Shown: positions 25,142 through 34,020, numbered from the stretch's first letter. The stretch is 64,000 nt of DNA from Vasconcelosia minhoensis LEGE 07310 (GCF_015207255.1 NZ_JADEXG010000001.1:1-64000); one strand, 5' to 3'. Notes: generated from the letters alone by a model not told the origin. Program-made: numbers and translations.

Positions 25142-26586
25142 GTACCCTGACGCTGTTTGAAGGCGCGCCTGCCGCGATCGCGTGGATTGCCCTTCCGTTT
25201 TTAGCCGGATTCAGTATCTATCTTTTCCCCAGAGCAGACCGCTACCTGGCATCGGCGGTAGCGCTGATTTCGTTTGGCTATGGGTTCCAGCAGCTATTCA
25301 TAGGGTCCCGGACCTTTGAGCTGCTAGATCATTTTGGCGTTACCTTGGCGATTGACCCGCTCAGCGGTTTTTTCATTTTGACCAATGCGCTGGTGACGGC
25401 AGCGGTCATTGTTTACTGCTGGAATGGAAATAGAACGGCTTTTTTCTACGCTCAGATGATTATTTTGCACGGTAGCGTCAACGCCGTTTTTATCTGCGCT
25501 GATTTTATCAGCCTATATGTGGCCCTGGAGGTGATTAGCGTTGCGGCGTTTCTGCTGATCGCCTATCCGCGCACCAACCGTTCGATCTGGGTGGGGCTAC
25601 GCTACCTGTTTGTCAGCAATACGGCCATGCTGTTTTATCTGGTGGGCGCGGTGCTGGTCTATCAGTCTAGCCATTCGTTTGCCTTTGCTGGGCTGAGGGG
25701 GGCACCGACCGAAGCGATCGCGCTGATTTTCCTCGGCCTTTTGACCAAGGGCGGCATTTTTGTCTCGGGCCTATGGCTTCCCCTAACCCACTCTGAGTCC
25801 GAGACGCCCGTGTCGGCGATGCTGTCGGGGGTCGTCGTCAAAACCGGTATATTCCCGCTAGTCCGCTTTGCGCTGATGGTGCCTGAGCTCGATCCCGTCG
25901 TCCGCATCTTTGGGGTGGGGACGGCGCTCTTCGGCGTCGGCTATGCCGTTTTTGCTAAAGATACTAAGCGGATGCTGGCCTTTCACACCATCTCTCAAAT
26001 CGGCTTCATCCTCGCGGCTCCTGAAGTGGGGGGCTTCTACGCTCTGACCCACGGTCTGGTCAAGGCGGCCCTGTTTATGATTGCCGGCAATCTGCCCAGC
26101 CGCGAATTCAAAGTCTTGAAGCAGCAGCCGATCCCAACTTCGGTCTGGATAGTGCTGGTCGTCGCCAGCTTCTCGATCTCAGGCTTTCCCCTATTGTCTG
26201 GCTTTGGGGCAAAGGTGCTGACGATGAAAAACCTGTTGCCCTGGCAGGTGATTGGGATGAACCTCGCAGCGTTGGGAACGGCAGTCTCATTTGCAAAATT
26301 TATTTTTCTGCCCCACGGCGGCAAGGAGAAGGTGGGGCCTGGTTTTTGGACCGCTATGGGGCTGTTACTCGGTGGCCTTTTCGCAGCCAATGTAGGCTAT
26401 TACGAAGCCTATACGATTGCCAATACGATCAAACCGCTAGCGACGATTGGGGTCGGTTGGCTGGCCTATCTTTTAATTTTTCAGCGGGCGACCCTCAAGC
26501 TGCCCCGGATGATGGAGCAGTTTGAGCACCTAATCGGGGTGATGAGTCTGGTGTTAGTTCTGGTTTTCTGGATGGTGCTGGCATGA
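25138..26586 (+). CDS. mrpD: Mrp antiporter subunit D (NuoM/NuoL-like)
   Basis: 482 residues with about 13-14 membrane helices, related to the proton-pumping subunits of complex I. The core KGGIFVSGLWLPLTHSESETPVSAMLSGVVVKTGIF holds the key Lys and the His/Glu pair used in proton transfer; VFAKDTKRMLAFHTISQIGFI is the second conserved block. It overlaps mrpC and mrpE by four bases each (ATGA). It is the only large ion-translocating subunit in this operon; a second NuoL-like gene (MrpA N-terminal part) is not seen. Confidence 0.9.
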   Translation: MSTLTLFEGAPAAIAWIALPFLAGFSIYLFPRADRYLASAVALISFGYGFQQLFIGSRTFELLDHFGVTLAIDPLSGFFILTNALVTAAVIVYCWNGNRTAFFYAQMIILHGSVNAVFICADFISLYVALEVISVAAFLLIAYPRTNRSIWVGLRYLFVSNTAMLFYLVGAVLVYQSSHSFAFAGLRGAPTEAIALIFLGLLTKGGIFVSGLWLPLTHSESETPVSAMLSGVVVKTGIFPLVRFALMVPELDPVVRIFGVGTALFGVGYAVFAKDTKRMLAFHTISQIGFILAAPEVGGFYALTHGLVKAALFMIAGNLPSREFKVLKQQPIPTSVWIVLVVASFSISGFPLLSGFGAKVLTMKNLLPWQVIGMNLAALGTAVSFAKFIFLPHGGKEKVGPGFWTAMGLLLGGLFAANVGYYEAYTIANTIKPLATIGVGWLAYLLIFQRATLKLPRMMEQFEHLIGVMSLVLVLVFWMVLA

Positions 26587-27005
26587 TTGGTTACCTGGAT
26601 TTACTGCTGCGGTTGACGATCTGGTTTTTGCTCACCGCCGACCTGAGCCTGGCTAACATTGTCATTGGCGTTAGCGTTGCCCTGCTGCTGCCGCGTAGCT
26701 ACACGTCACTGGCGGTATTAAAAGACCTGCTGCGGATACTGGGAGAAATTATTATTGCGATTCCAAAAGCTTATTTCGAAGCGTTTGAGATGATGTTTCG
26801 TCCGCACGGTCGAGAAGATATCATCATGGAGCGGGCCAAGCCCCGACGGACGCCTGGGCTGATATTTCTGGATATTTTTCTCATCACGTTCACGCCAAAA
26901 ACGATTGTCTTGAAATATCACGAGGACGGGTGGTATGAGGTGCATCGGGTAAGGAGGAGAAGAGGCAAGAGGGAAGAGGCAAGAGTGAAGGGAGGGACTG
27001 GGTAA
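26583..27005 (+). CDS. mrpE: Mrp antiporter subunit E
   Basis: 140 residues with two or three N-terminal membrane helices (LLLRLTIWFLLTADLSLANIV, then IVIGVSVALLLP) and a cytosolic part typical of MnhE (TPKTIVLKYHEDGWYEVHRV). The C-terminus is very basic (RRRRGKREEARVK) and looks extended. It overlaps mrpD by four bases; a gap of about 70 bases follows before mrpF, the largest in the operon. Confidence 0.9.
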   Translation: MIGYLDLLLRLTIWFLLTADLSLANIVIGVSVALLLPRSYTSLAVLKDLLRILGEIIIAIPKAYFEAFEMMFRPHGREDIIMERAKPRRTPGLIFLDIFLITFTPKTIVLKYHEDGWYEVHRVRRRRGKREEARVKGGTG

Positions 27006-27075
27006 TGGTGTGGGGCTAGGTTTTTCTATTCGTGCAGCAAGGGTTTCAGGTAAGAGGCGGTCGATGGGGTAATGG

Positions 27076-27375
27076 ATGATGGACTGGGTGCTGTTGGCGA
27101 TGATTTTGGCATTGTTGATTCCGATTTACGAGGCCTGTCAGGATGAAGACATTTGGCAGAAGATGTTGGCTTTTGCCAGCATTGCGACGAAGACGTCGAT
27201 GATGATTTTGGTAGTCTCGGTACTGCGCGACGACTGGATGATTGGGGTAGTTGGCGTGCTGATTTTGAGCGTCGGGAATGCGGCTTTGATGCTGTTGGCC
27301 CACGTTCTCAGGCGGATGAACCTGGGGCGGATGAATCTCGGACGGATGAATCTCGGGCGGATGAGCGAACGATGA
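27076..27375 (+). CDS. mrpF: Mrp antiporter subunit F-like
   Basis: 99 residues with three hydrophobic segments (WVLLAMILALLIPIYEA, a middle helix, and VVGVLILSVGNAALMLLA), the shape and place of MrpF. Sequence match to the family is weaker than for the other subunits, so the call leans on order and topology. The C-terminus repeats NLGRM three times from 15-bp units at 27313-27357. ATG 27079 is an alternative start. The stop overlaps mrpG as ATGA. Confidence 0.78.
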   Translation: MMDWVLLAMILALLIPIYEACQDEDIWQKMLAFASIATKTSMMILVVSVLRDDWMIGVVGVLILSVGNAALMLLAHVLRRMNLGRMNLGRMNLGRMSER

Positions 27376-27650
27376 TCAATATCTTGAGCAATATTTGTAT
27401 CGGACTAGGACTGGTTTTTTGGTTTTGGGGAACGTTTCCGCTGCTGGGCGAGCGCTCTGTCCTATTCAAACTGCACAGTCTTTCCATCGCCGATACGCTG
27501 GGTTCAATGAGTATCATCGTCGGTCTGCTGTTCAGGATTCCCCGAGAATGGCCGCTGCTGATTCTGGCGCTGATTTCTTTGGCAATCTGGAACACGGTAC
27601 TGGGCTATGTGCTGGCCTACTGTTCGAGCACTGGAGGAGAGAATGCCTGA
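27372..27650 (+). CDS. mrpG: Mrp antiporter subunit G
   Basis: 92 residues from ATG 27372, three membrane helices. MnhG/MrpG features are the first helix ICIGLGLVFWFWGTFPLLG and the following VLFKLHSLSIADTLGSMSIIVGLL, with the conserved H-x-x-x-x-A-D-T-L-G. Overlaps mrpF by four bases and the next gene by eight, so the operon is tightly coupled here. Confidence 0.88.
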   Translation: MINILSNICIGLGLVFWFWGTFPLLGERSVLFKLHSLSIADTLGSMSIIVGLLFRIPREWPLLILALISLAIWNTVLGYVLAYCSSTGGENA

Positions 27651-28263
27651 AGATTGGTATATGGTCGCGATCGCGGCTCTACTGCCCCTGACGGCCTGTA
27701 TGCTAGTTCTACAGGTCAACCCTTACCACGCGCTAGTGATTCGCGGCATTTTGGGCGCTGTTGCCGCTCTGGTCTATGCCCTCTTTGGCGCTGCTGATGT
27801 GGCGCTGACTGAAGCATTGGTGGGCACGATGCTGTCAATCACCCTTTATGCAGTGGCGGTGCGGTCGTCTATGAGTATGCGACTGGGTGTTCTAGAACCG
27901 CAGGCAGACCCACCTGAATCCCTACTGATGGCTTTGCGTGAAGTGCTGAGACAGCATCAAATGCGCCTTGAGCGGGTGCCTTACGCCAATCTGTCAGCCT
28001 TACGAGCGGCGTTGGAAGCCCAGGAAATTCACGCGGCCTGTATTCCAGGTCTTTCGGTAGCACAGTCGATGGCGGAAGAGGAATCTACCCCGCTCTCACA
28101 GGCCGATCGGCTTCCCCACCTGCAAATTCGAGTCCGGCGGCTTCACGACATTATGCAGGCAGAGCTGCCGCCGGGTCAGACCCGGCTCATTGATACAGCC
28201 CCATTCAATTTGGCTAAATCATCAGACATTAGCACTGCTGACTCTATTGGGGGACAGCTATGA
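27643..28263 (+). CDS. DUF4040 / MrpA C-terminal-like subunit
   Basis: 206 residues from ATG 27643, preceded by GGAGGAGAG. The N-terminal 80 residues hold three helices of the DUF4040 (MbhD-like) type: ALVIRGILGAVAALVYALFG, then ADVALTEALVGTMLSITLYAVAVR. In typical Mrp systems this piece is the end of MrpA; here it is a separate protein with a soluble C-terminal extension of about 120 residues (about 85-206) that I cannot place. Overlaps mrpG and mrpB. Confidence 0.82.
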   Translation: MPEDWYMVAIAALLPLTACMLVLQVNPYHALVIRGILGAVAALVYALFGAADVALTEALVGTMLSITLYAVAVRSSMSMRLGVLEPQADPPESLLMALREVLRQHQMRLERVPYANLSALRAALEAQEIHAACIPGLSVAQSMAEEESTPLSQADRLPHLQIRVRRLHDIMQAELPPGQTRLIDTAPFNLAKSSDISTADSIGGQL

Positions 28264-28922
28264 AGTGGGTCTACGTGGTCGCAGGAATAGCGCTCTATAT
28301 CAAGATGCTGGTCTTTCCCGATTTGGCTATGGACGCCGCCGACCTACCTGCAGTGGAGTCGGTGGTGCAGGATAGCGGCGTCCCCAATGCCGTATCTGGC
28401 CTGATTTTCAGAAATCGGCTTTACGATACCATCTTTGAGGTAGTGGTTTTTACAATCGCTATTATGGGAGTCCGATTTTTGCTATCCGATGAACAGCCCT
28501 CGCGCATCGTCTACCAGTTTACCGATCATCCTTCCATTGTTTTGGCTCGCTTAGGTGCCACAATTGCGGCACTGATCAGTATTGAATTAGCGATTCGAGG
28601 GCATCTGAGCCCAGGTGGCGGCTTTGCAGCGGGGGTCGCCGGTGGAACGGCCATCGGGCTGGTTGCAATTACGTCGTCGTCAGAATGGATGGAGGCCATT
28701 TACCAGCGCTGGCATGCCTCAGTCTGGGAAAAGGTTTCAGTACTCATTTTTATTGTGCTAGCAGTCTTGACGCTGATTGGGATGGAACTGCCCCATGGAG
28801 AGTTGGGCACGCTGGTAAGTGGCGGTTGGATGCCGCTGCTCAATATTCTGGTGGCGGTCAAAGTTGCGCTGGGTTCATGGGCTGCGATTTTGCTCTTTAT
28901 TCGCTACCGAGGGCTTTTGTAG
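28260..28922 (+). CDS. mrpB: Mrp antiporter subunit B (MnhB domain)
   Basis: 220 residues, last gene of the mrp operon. The MnhB core is clear: HPSIVLARLGATIAALISIELAIRGHLSPGGGFAAGVAGG (the G-H-x-x-P-G-G-G-F signature) and a C-terminal NILVAVKVALGSWAAILLF. The first 75 residues add two helices resembling the MbhE-like part of MrpA, so this protein seems to fuse that piece with MrpB. Starts within the stop of the DUF4040 gene (ATGA). Confidence 0.88.
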   Translation: MKWVYVVAGIALYIKMLVFPDLAMDAADLPAVESVVQDSGVPNAVSGLIFRNRLYDTIFEVVVFTIAIMGVRFLLSDEQPSRIVYQFTDHPSIVLARLGATIAALISIELAIRGHLSPGGGFAAGVAGGTAIGLVAITSSSEWMEAIYQRWHASVWEKVSVLIFIVLAVLTLIGMELPHGELGTLVSGGWMPLLNILVAVKVALGSWAAILLFIRYRGLL

Positions 28923-29124
28923 GGTAGCGTTTGCTGTATTGAGTTGCTACAGCTTCATCACCATGGGTGCCAGACGCTCGCATTCTACGCAGAAGAGCTG
29001 CCTGAATTTTAGCCTTAAAGTCAGGATCGTCAGCCAGAGCCCAGTTGCTACATTGCTATGTTTCTGGTTTAGAGGTGATTCAAGCAGAGTAGGATAAAGC
29101 TGTACTGTGTTGCTCAATGCCGAT

Positions 29125-29721
29125 ATGCGCTTTTCCTTCCAGCTTCGAATATCTCTATCTCGTCGCATTTGGCGGGTCTGGCTGTGTCTAGCGCTATCGC
29201 TGGCTCTGCTGCTGTCTGGGCTGCCGGGCATGCCGACGGCGCTGGCCGGGCGCGAGGACGATAATTACGATGGCAACATTTTTGCGCTGTATGCCGGGAA
29301 TGGTTCGCTGGTGCCGCCGCGGGTCAGCCTGGCCCAGTCTATCCAGTATGAAAAACCGGCGCTGGTGTTTATCTACGTCGATGACAGCAAGGACTGCAAG
29401 CAGTACGCACCCGTGATCTCGCAGCTTCAGGCACCCTACGGACGGGCGGCGAGTTTCATTCCGATTATGGCCGACGCGATTCCCCAAAAGGCATCCTATG
29501 AGCCGTCAGAGCCGGGCTACTACTTTGACGGTGTGGTGCCGCAGACGCTGGTATTTGATCAGTCGGGGGAGGTCAGGTTTGACCAGGCAGGCGCGATCGC
29601 CTATGAAGAAATCGACGATGTCCTGCGGGAGGTCTTTGACCTGCTGCCCCGGTCTGAGTCGGTGGAGCTGCGCCGTCGGACGCTGAATGAGGTAACGACT
29701 GAGCTGGTGCCGGAGGAGTGA
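29125..29721 (+). CDS. Thylakoid thioredoxin-like protein (photosystem I accumulation factor type)
   Basis: 198 residues from ATG 29125 (GTG 29107 is also possible). An N-terminal signal or anchor (WRVWLCLALSLALLLSG) is followed by a thioredoxin-like fold: GREDDNYDGNIFALYAGNGS, LVFIYVDDSKDCKQYAPVISQLQ and VPQTLVFDQSGEVRFDQ. The usual CxxC is reduced to one Cys (D-C-K-Q-Y), so it is not a normal disulfide reductase. Related cyanobacterial proteins are annotated as thylakoid-membrane photosystem I accumulation factors; that role is taken from family memory. Single gene. Confidence 0.75.
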   Translation: MRFSFQLRISLSRRIWRVWLCLALSLALLLSGLPGMPTALAGREDDNYDGNIFALYAGNGSLVPPRVSLAQSIQYEKPALVFIYVDDSKDCKQYAPVISQLQAPYGRAASFIPIMADAIPQKASYEPSEPGYYFDGVVPQTLVFDQSGEVRFDQAGAIAYEEIDDVLREVFDLLPRSESVELRRRTLNEVTTELVPEE

Positions 29722-29818
29722 GGGGGGTAATGGGTAGATAAGTAGGGGTAGGGTCTCCCTGCCCGTGCAGCAAGGTCAAACGGGTGAGCTTTAGGGTGGT
29801 GCGTGAAGAGGTGATGGG

Positions 29819-30199
29819 TTAGGGTTTAAAGCTAGGGCTGGCGATCGCGAGCAAAATCCAGCCCAGGATAAAGGCTGCGCCGCCTAAGGGGGTGATGGCT
29901 CCAAGCCATCGGATGCCTGAGAGGCTGAGGGCGTAGAGGCTGCCGGAGAAGATGGCGATACCGATGATGAAGCTCCAGCCGGTGGCGGTGAGCCAGGGAC
30001 TGTCTGGGCTGCGGCTGAGCAGGAGGGCGACCAGCAGCAGCGCCAGGGCGTGATACATCTGATAGCGGATGCCGGTTTCAAAGGTGCTCAGGGCCTTTTC
30101 GCTGAGCTGAGATTTTAGCGCGTGGGCGGCAAAGGCACCGCCAGCGACGCCGGTGGCGCCGAGCAGGGCCGCGATCGCGATAAATAAACGGGCGGTCAT
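29819..30199 (-). CDS. DUF423 family membrane protein
   Basis: 126 residues, four membrane helices. The family pattern is exact: GATGVAGGAFAAHALKSQLS, FETGIRYQMYHALALLL, FSGSLYALSLSGIRWLGAITPLGG. Function unknown. It starts 12 bases after chlM on the same strand, so the two are likely co-transcribed. Confidence 0.9.
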   Translation of the reverse strand: MTARLFIAIAALLGATGVAGGAFAAHALKSQLSEKALSTFETGIRYQMYHALALLLVALLLSRSPDSPWLTATGWSFIIGIAIFSGSLYALSLSGIRWLGAITPLGGAAFILGWILLAIASPSFKP

Positions 30200-30211
30200 A
30201 GGCGCAGTTTC

Positions 30212-30898
30212 TTAGCGGGTGGCTTCGATTAGGCGGGAAAAGTAGAAGCGGGTTTTATTCATCGCCTTGCGCTCAATCTGCCAGCCCTGGGTGGTTAGCG
30301 CTTTGACCACATCTGCTTCAGCGTGCAGGTAGGCCCGAGTCGCCTTGCTCGGGCCGGGAAAAAATTCACCCACTTTCTTCAGGGCGCTATAGAAGGTCGT
30401 TTTGGGCGCAAAGCTGAGGATCACCCGCGACTCGGCTAGCGTGCTCAGGTGAGCAATCATACCGGCGGCTTTGTCCTGGGGATAGTGAATGAGGACGTCC
30501 AGACAGATGACGGTGTGGTAGCGGCCCCCGATCTGCTCCAGGTCTTTAGCCTCAAAGGTTGGGATTTGCTCGGGGGAGAGTTCGGCGGCAGCCCGCTCCT
30601 GGGCTTCACCCACCATCTTTTCAGAAATGTCACTGGCGTAGACCTGCGCCCCGGCCTGGGCCAGTGGAATACTGAGACTGCCGACGCCGCAGCCCGCGTC
30701 GCAAATTTTTAGGTCTGCCAGGTTACCGTCATCCTGAAGCCAGCCGAGGACGGTATTAATCGTCTCCTGGTGGCCCTTGCGAATATCGAGCTGAACCTTA
30801 TTCACCTCGCCCTCGCCATAGATGCGCCGCCAGCGGTCGAACCCTGTGGCGTTGAAGTAGTCGCGGACAATCGTCTTGTCGTCGGTGGCGCTGGTCAT
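30212..30898 (-). CDS. chlM: Magnesium protoporphyrin IX methyltransferase
   Basis: Transfers a methyl group from S-adenosylmethionine to the 13-propionate of Mg-protoporphyrin IX (EC 2.1.1.11), a committed step of chlorophyll synthesis at the membrane. 228 residues, normal length. The start VRDYFNATGFDRWRRIYGEG is the family hallmark; the SAM loop is ICDAGCGVGSLSIPLA, and CLDVLIHYPQ and LSFAPKTTFYSALKKVGEFFPGPSKATRAY follow. A DUF423 gene is 12 bases downstream. Confidence 0.95.
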   Translation of the reverse strand: MTSATDDKTIVRDYFNATGFDRWRRIYGEGEVNKVQLDIRKGHQETINTVLGWLQDDGNLADLKICDAGCGVGSLSIPLAQAGAQVYASDISEKMVGEAQERAAAELSPEQIPTFEAKDLEQIGGRYHTVICLDVLIHYPQDKAAGMIAHLSTLAESRVILSFAPKTTFYSALKKVGEFFPGPSKATRAYLHAEADVVKALTTQGWQIERKAMNKTRFYFSRLIEATR

Positions 30899-31047
30899 AA
30901 TTTTCCGCTGGTTTTAGGTTGCTTTTAGAGATAGGCTCAGGCCTGATTTTATCGTGGCGAGGGGAATGAAGCGATAAAATCCGACCTATGGGAGACGATC
31001 GGGCCGGGCTGGGGTGAGATCCTTGAGACAAGCTTGAGGATCAAATC

Positions 31048-31599
31048 ATGAATACGCAGGAACGGGAACCCAGAGAGATTGCAACTCGCTCAACCGGTGC
31101 CGTCATTTTAGGCGTTCTGCTAATTATCTTAGGGATTATCGCGATCGCAGAGCCGGTCTTTGCGTCTGTCGTGATTGACTTGTTTTTAGGTTGGCTCTTC
31201 GTTATTGGCGGCATCATTCAATTCATCTACGCCTTTAAAAGCCGCCATACGGGCGCTGCCGTGCTTAAGATACTGGTCAGTTTGCTCGCGATCGCGGTAG
31301 GCGCATTTCTAGTGCTGAATCCACTCAGAGGCGTCCTTTCTCTAACGCTGATTGTAGGCATCTATTTCTTTATTGACGGTGCGCTGCGGGTAATTACGGC
31401 GTTTCAAATCAAGCCTAGAGCACGATGGGGCTGGATGCTCTTGAGCGGTATTTTGAACATTATTTTAGGCATTTTAATCTGGTCCCAGTGGCCTTTTGAG
31501 GCAGCCTGGATCATCGGTCTGCTGGTCGGTATTAGCTTGGTCGTCAATGGCACAGCGGCAATTCTGTTGGGCACGGTCCCCCAAGCCGCTGCTCGATAA
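31048..31599 (+). CDS. HdeD family protein (DUF308)
   Basis: 183 residues with six membrane helices arranged as three DUF308 pairs, as in HdeD, an inner-membrane acid-stress protein of enterobacteria. Typical motifs: GVLLIILGIIAIAEPVFAS, GWLFVIGGIIQFIYAF, and ISLVVNGTAAILLG. The actual role in cyanobacteria is not known. A GCTTGAGGA purine stretch precedes the ATG. Single gene. Confidence 0.9.
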   Translation: MNTQEREPREIATRSTGAVILGVLLIILGIIAIAEPVFASVVIDLFLGWLFVIGGIIQFIYAFKSRHTGAAVLKILVSLLAIAVGAFLVLNPLRGVLSLTLIVGIYFFIDGALRVITAFQIKPRARWGWMLLSGILNIILGILIWSQWPFEAAWIIGLLVGISLVVNGTAAILLGTVPQAAAR

Positions 31600-31682
31600 C
31601 TTTGGGGCTATCGATCTAGGAACGGCGAACAAGGTGATCGCCCAGGCTTAACTCGCTTAGGACAGTTATGATGCACTGAGCC

Positions 31683-31731
31683 GAATTTTGAGTCTTGTTT
31701 TACCCTAGAATTTGAGTCTCGTTTTACCCTA
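31683..31731. repeat. Two-copy tandem repeat of 24-25 bp
   Basis: 31683-31707 and 31708-31731 are near-identical copies (one length change and one substitution) placed 35-83 bases before the M28 peptidase start. Each copy ends TTTTACCCTA. They could double an operator site or be simple slippage. Confidence 0.6.
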
Positions 31732-31765
31732 GAAAGAGCGGTGCTATCAAGTTTGGAAAATATTC

Positions 31766-32734
31766 ATGAGGAGAAGCTTTTGGCTGCTGGCCTGGGGAAT
31801 TGCGATCGCGGTCGTCCTGCTCTGGGGCAAGCCCCTGGCGAATCCCAACCGTCTGCTGGGGGCCGCTAGCTTCGCGTCGATGCCCCGGCCGGTAGTAAAG
31901 GTCGATGCCGAGCGGCTGATGGCGGATGTGAGCGCGATCGCGGTGCCGCGACAGACCGCGGACGCGCGGGCCGCAGCACGGGCCTACCTGGTCAGGCAGC
32001 TGATTGAGGCAGGCTGGGTTCCCCAGCTCCAGCCCTACGAGAATGGCGATACCGGTGATACGGGTGTCAACCTGATCGCGACTCGGCCCGGTAGTCGCAC
32101 CGGTGCAGGCAGTATTTTAGTCGGCGCCCATTATGATAGCGTCGCCGACTCTCCCGGAGCCGACGACAATGCCAGCGGCGTTGCGGCGGTGTTAGAGATT
32201 GCCCGCCTGCTGGCCAACCAGCCGACGCCGAGAACCCTCCAAATCGCCCTGTTCGACCAGGAAGAAGAGGGGCTAGTCGGCAGTCTGGCCTACACGGCCG
32301 CAGCAGACCTGAGCCAGCTGCGGGGCGTCGTTATTTTAGAAATGCTCGGCTATGCCTGCAATACGCCCGGCTGCCAGAAGCTGCCTGCGCGGCTGCCGCT
32401 GCCCAATCGCCCCGACAAAGGTAACTTTCTCGCCGTCATCGGCCTGCGAGAACAGTCCAATCTGATCGACGCCTTTCGCAGGGCGGCCCTGCCTGTGATG
32501 ACGCTGCCCGTCCCTACCAGCGCCCTACGATTTGTGCCCGACCTGCTGCGCAGCGACCATGCCCCTTTCTGGCAGGCTGAGGTGGGCGCGGTGATGGTGA
32601 CGGATACGGCCAATTTCCGCAATCCCCACTACCACCAGCCCAGCGATACGGTCGATACGCTCGACCCCAGCTTCTTTGCCAAAGCCACCCAGACAGCAGC
32701 CGATGCGGTGGTCACGCTGCTGATGGAGAACTGA
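31766..32734 (+). CDS. M28 family zinc aminopeptidase
   Basis: 322 residues. Residues 5-22 form a signal anchor, so the enzyme is membrane-bound or exported. The two-zinc site is complete: His122 and Asp133 (GAHYDSVADSPGADDNASG), Glu167/Glu168 (FDQEEEG), a later acid in ILEMLGY and a His in NPHYHQPSDT. M28 enzymes remove N-terminal residues or cyclise N-terminal Gln. A tandem repeat and an A/T-rich leader lie upstream. Convergent with the TenA-like gene. Confidence 0.9.
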   Translation: MRRSFWLLAWGIAIAVVLLWGKPLANPNRLLGAASFASMPRPVVKVDAERLMADVSAIAVPRQTADARAAARAYLVRQLIEAGWVPQLQPYENGDTGDTGVNLIATRPGSRTGAGSILVGAHYDSVADSPGADDNASGVAAVLEIARLLANQPTPRTLQIALFDQEEEGLVGSLAYTAAADLSQLRGVVILEMLGYACNTPGCQKLPARLPLPNRPDKGNFLAVIGLREQSNLIDAFRRAALPVMTLPVPTSALRFVPDLLRSDHAPFWQAEVGAVMVTDTANFRNPHYHQPSDTVDTLDPSFFAKATQTAADAVVTLLMEN

Positions 32735-32758
32735 GTGCGTCTGCTGGAGCTGACGGCA

Positions 32759-33382
32759 TCATTTCGCCTCAAACGCCATCTGCCAGAAATCGGCTTCTTG
32801 CTGGGCAACCTCCAGAAATATTGCTTCGGCCTGCTCGGTAGTCGCCGCATCGGCCCCTTGCAGCGCCTGGTCGGCCTGCTGCGCCAGCAGCTTCACATAG
32901 TCGGTAAAGGCCGGATTGCCCCAGCGATCGGCAAATTCGGTATAGGGTTCAGGCATGGGGCTGTGTTTTTGCCAACCCTGATTGTAGGACAGCTCAATGG
33001 CCCAAAAGGCCGTCGCCTGGACGGCATAGGATTGGCTCGCTAGGTCGGTCATCAGCTGGCAATAGGCCTGACAGTTGGGCTGGATCGCGACTGCCAAATC
33101 GAGGCTGCGCTCTGCCGCCTTGGCCTGAAACCAGTTGAGCTCATCTTGCAGCGCGGCTATCCCACTCAGCAGCGGATTGAAATGGTCGGCGGGCGCTGCC
33201 GCCAGCAGCCGCCCTGCCATTCGGGTAAAGCCAATTACAAAATGATAGTCCTGCACCAGCCAGGTATTAAACTGTCCCGGCTGAATCGTGCCCGCCTGGC
33301 AGCGCTGCAAGAAAGGATGCACCGTCGCCGCCCGCCAGGCGTCGGGATGCTGGTCGATCAGCTGTTGACAGGTCAAAGGCAT
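32759..33382 (-). CDS. TenA family protein
   Basis: 207 residues of the heme-oxygenase-like alpha-helical fold of the TenA/thiaminase II type, which salvages thiamin breakdown products in known members. Visible family features are FLQRCQAGTIQPGQFNTWLVQDYHFV (start of the helical bundle), the helix with LQDELNWFQ, and the YVKLLAQQAD helix with the final E-x-x-F-W. No clear thiamin gene neighbours, so the substrate is open. Single gene. Confidence 0.85.
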   Translation of the reverse strand: MPLTCQQLIDQHPDAWRAATVHPFLQRCQAGTIQPGQFNTWLVQDYHFVIGFTRMAGRLLAAAPADHFNPLLSGIAALQDELNWFQAKAAERSLDLAVAIQPNCQAYCQLMTDLASQSYAVQATAFWAIELSYNQGWQKHSPMPEPYTEFADRWGNPAFTDYVKLLAQQADQALQGADAATTEQAEAIFLEVAQQEADFWQMAFEAK

Positions 33383-33523
33383 AGGGTTTGCTTGTAGGTC
33401 TAGCTGAGTTTAACAGCCTAGCAGGTCACCACTGGCTGAGACCTAAGCCATTGTACGGATTACGGTAGAACTGGGGCAGAAGGTTAACCTAAAATTAAGC
33501 GAGTCACCTGTAGGCTGTTCACC

Positions 33524-33757
33524 ATGACCTTCAAACTCGACCTTAAACCAGAAATTGAAGACCGGTTGATTTCTCAGGCAGCTGCGCAGAGGATTTCTGT
33601 CAGCCGCTATCTCGAACTGCTGATCGAACGTCACTTTGCAACTCAGGAAGAGCCCCACTGGAGAAAGGTTCTCGATCAGTTGGGTAGGAGTCCTTCTTTG
33701 ACAAGAGCACCGCTGCTGTCGGATGAAGCGATTAGCCGCGAAAGCATCTACCGGTAA
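33524..33757 (+). CDS. Small RHH/CopG-like protein, copy 1
   Basis: 77 residues. The N-terminus (FKLDLKPEIEDRLISQAAAQ, RISVSRYLELLIER) has the strand-helix-helix pattern of ribbon-helix-helix antitoxins. The C-terminus LLSDEAISRESIYR is nearly the same as that of the next gene. Five bases separate the two, so they are a tandem duplication. In cyanobacteria such proteins usually sit before a PIN or RelE toxin; none follows here. Confidence 0.72.
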   Translation: MTFKLDLKPEIEDRLISQAAAQRISVSRYLELLIERHFATQEEPHWRKVLDQLGRSPSLTRAPLLSDEAISRESIYR

Positions 33758-33762
33758 TAATT

Positions 33763-34020
33763 ATGAAAATTACCATCGAACTAACTCCAGATAGCGAAAC
33801 TCGCCTGATTGCCCGTGCAAAAGCCCAAGGGGTTTCCATAGAACACTATCTCAATGCACTAGTTGAGCACAATTTGGCGACTGAAGAAAAGCTTTTCCAT
33901 GAAACTGCAACGACTGAGGCATGGGTAGATGCCTTTACAAGTTGGGCAAGCGGACATTCGACCAACGTTCCGCCACTTTCAGATGAGGCAATCAGCCGTG
34001 AGAGTATTTACCGTGGCTGA
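33763..34020 (+). CDS. Small RHH/CopG-like protein, copy 2
   Basis: 85 residues, paralogue of the preceding gene: same start pattern (ITIELTPDSETRLIARAKAQ, GVSIEHYLNALVEH) and same end (PPLSDEAISRESIYRG), with a more variable middle. The frame downstream (from GTG 34012) gives only 19 codons before a stop, so no toxin partner is seen. Likely an orphan antitoxin or a regulator. Confidence 0.72.
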   Translation: MKITIELTPDSETRLIARAKAQGVSIEHYLNALVEHNLATEEKLFHETATTEAWVDAFTSWASGHSTNVPPLSDEAISRESIYRG

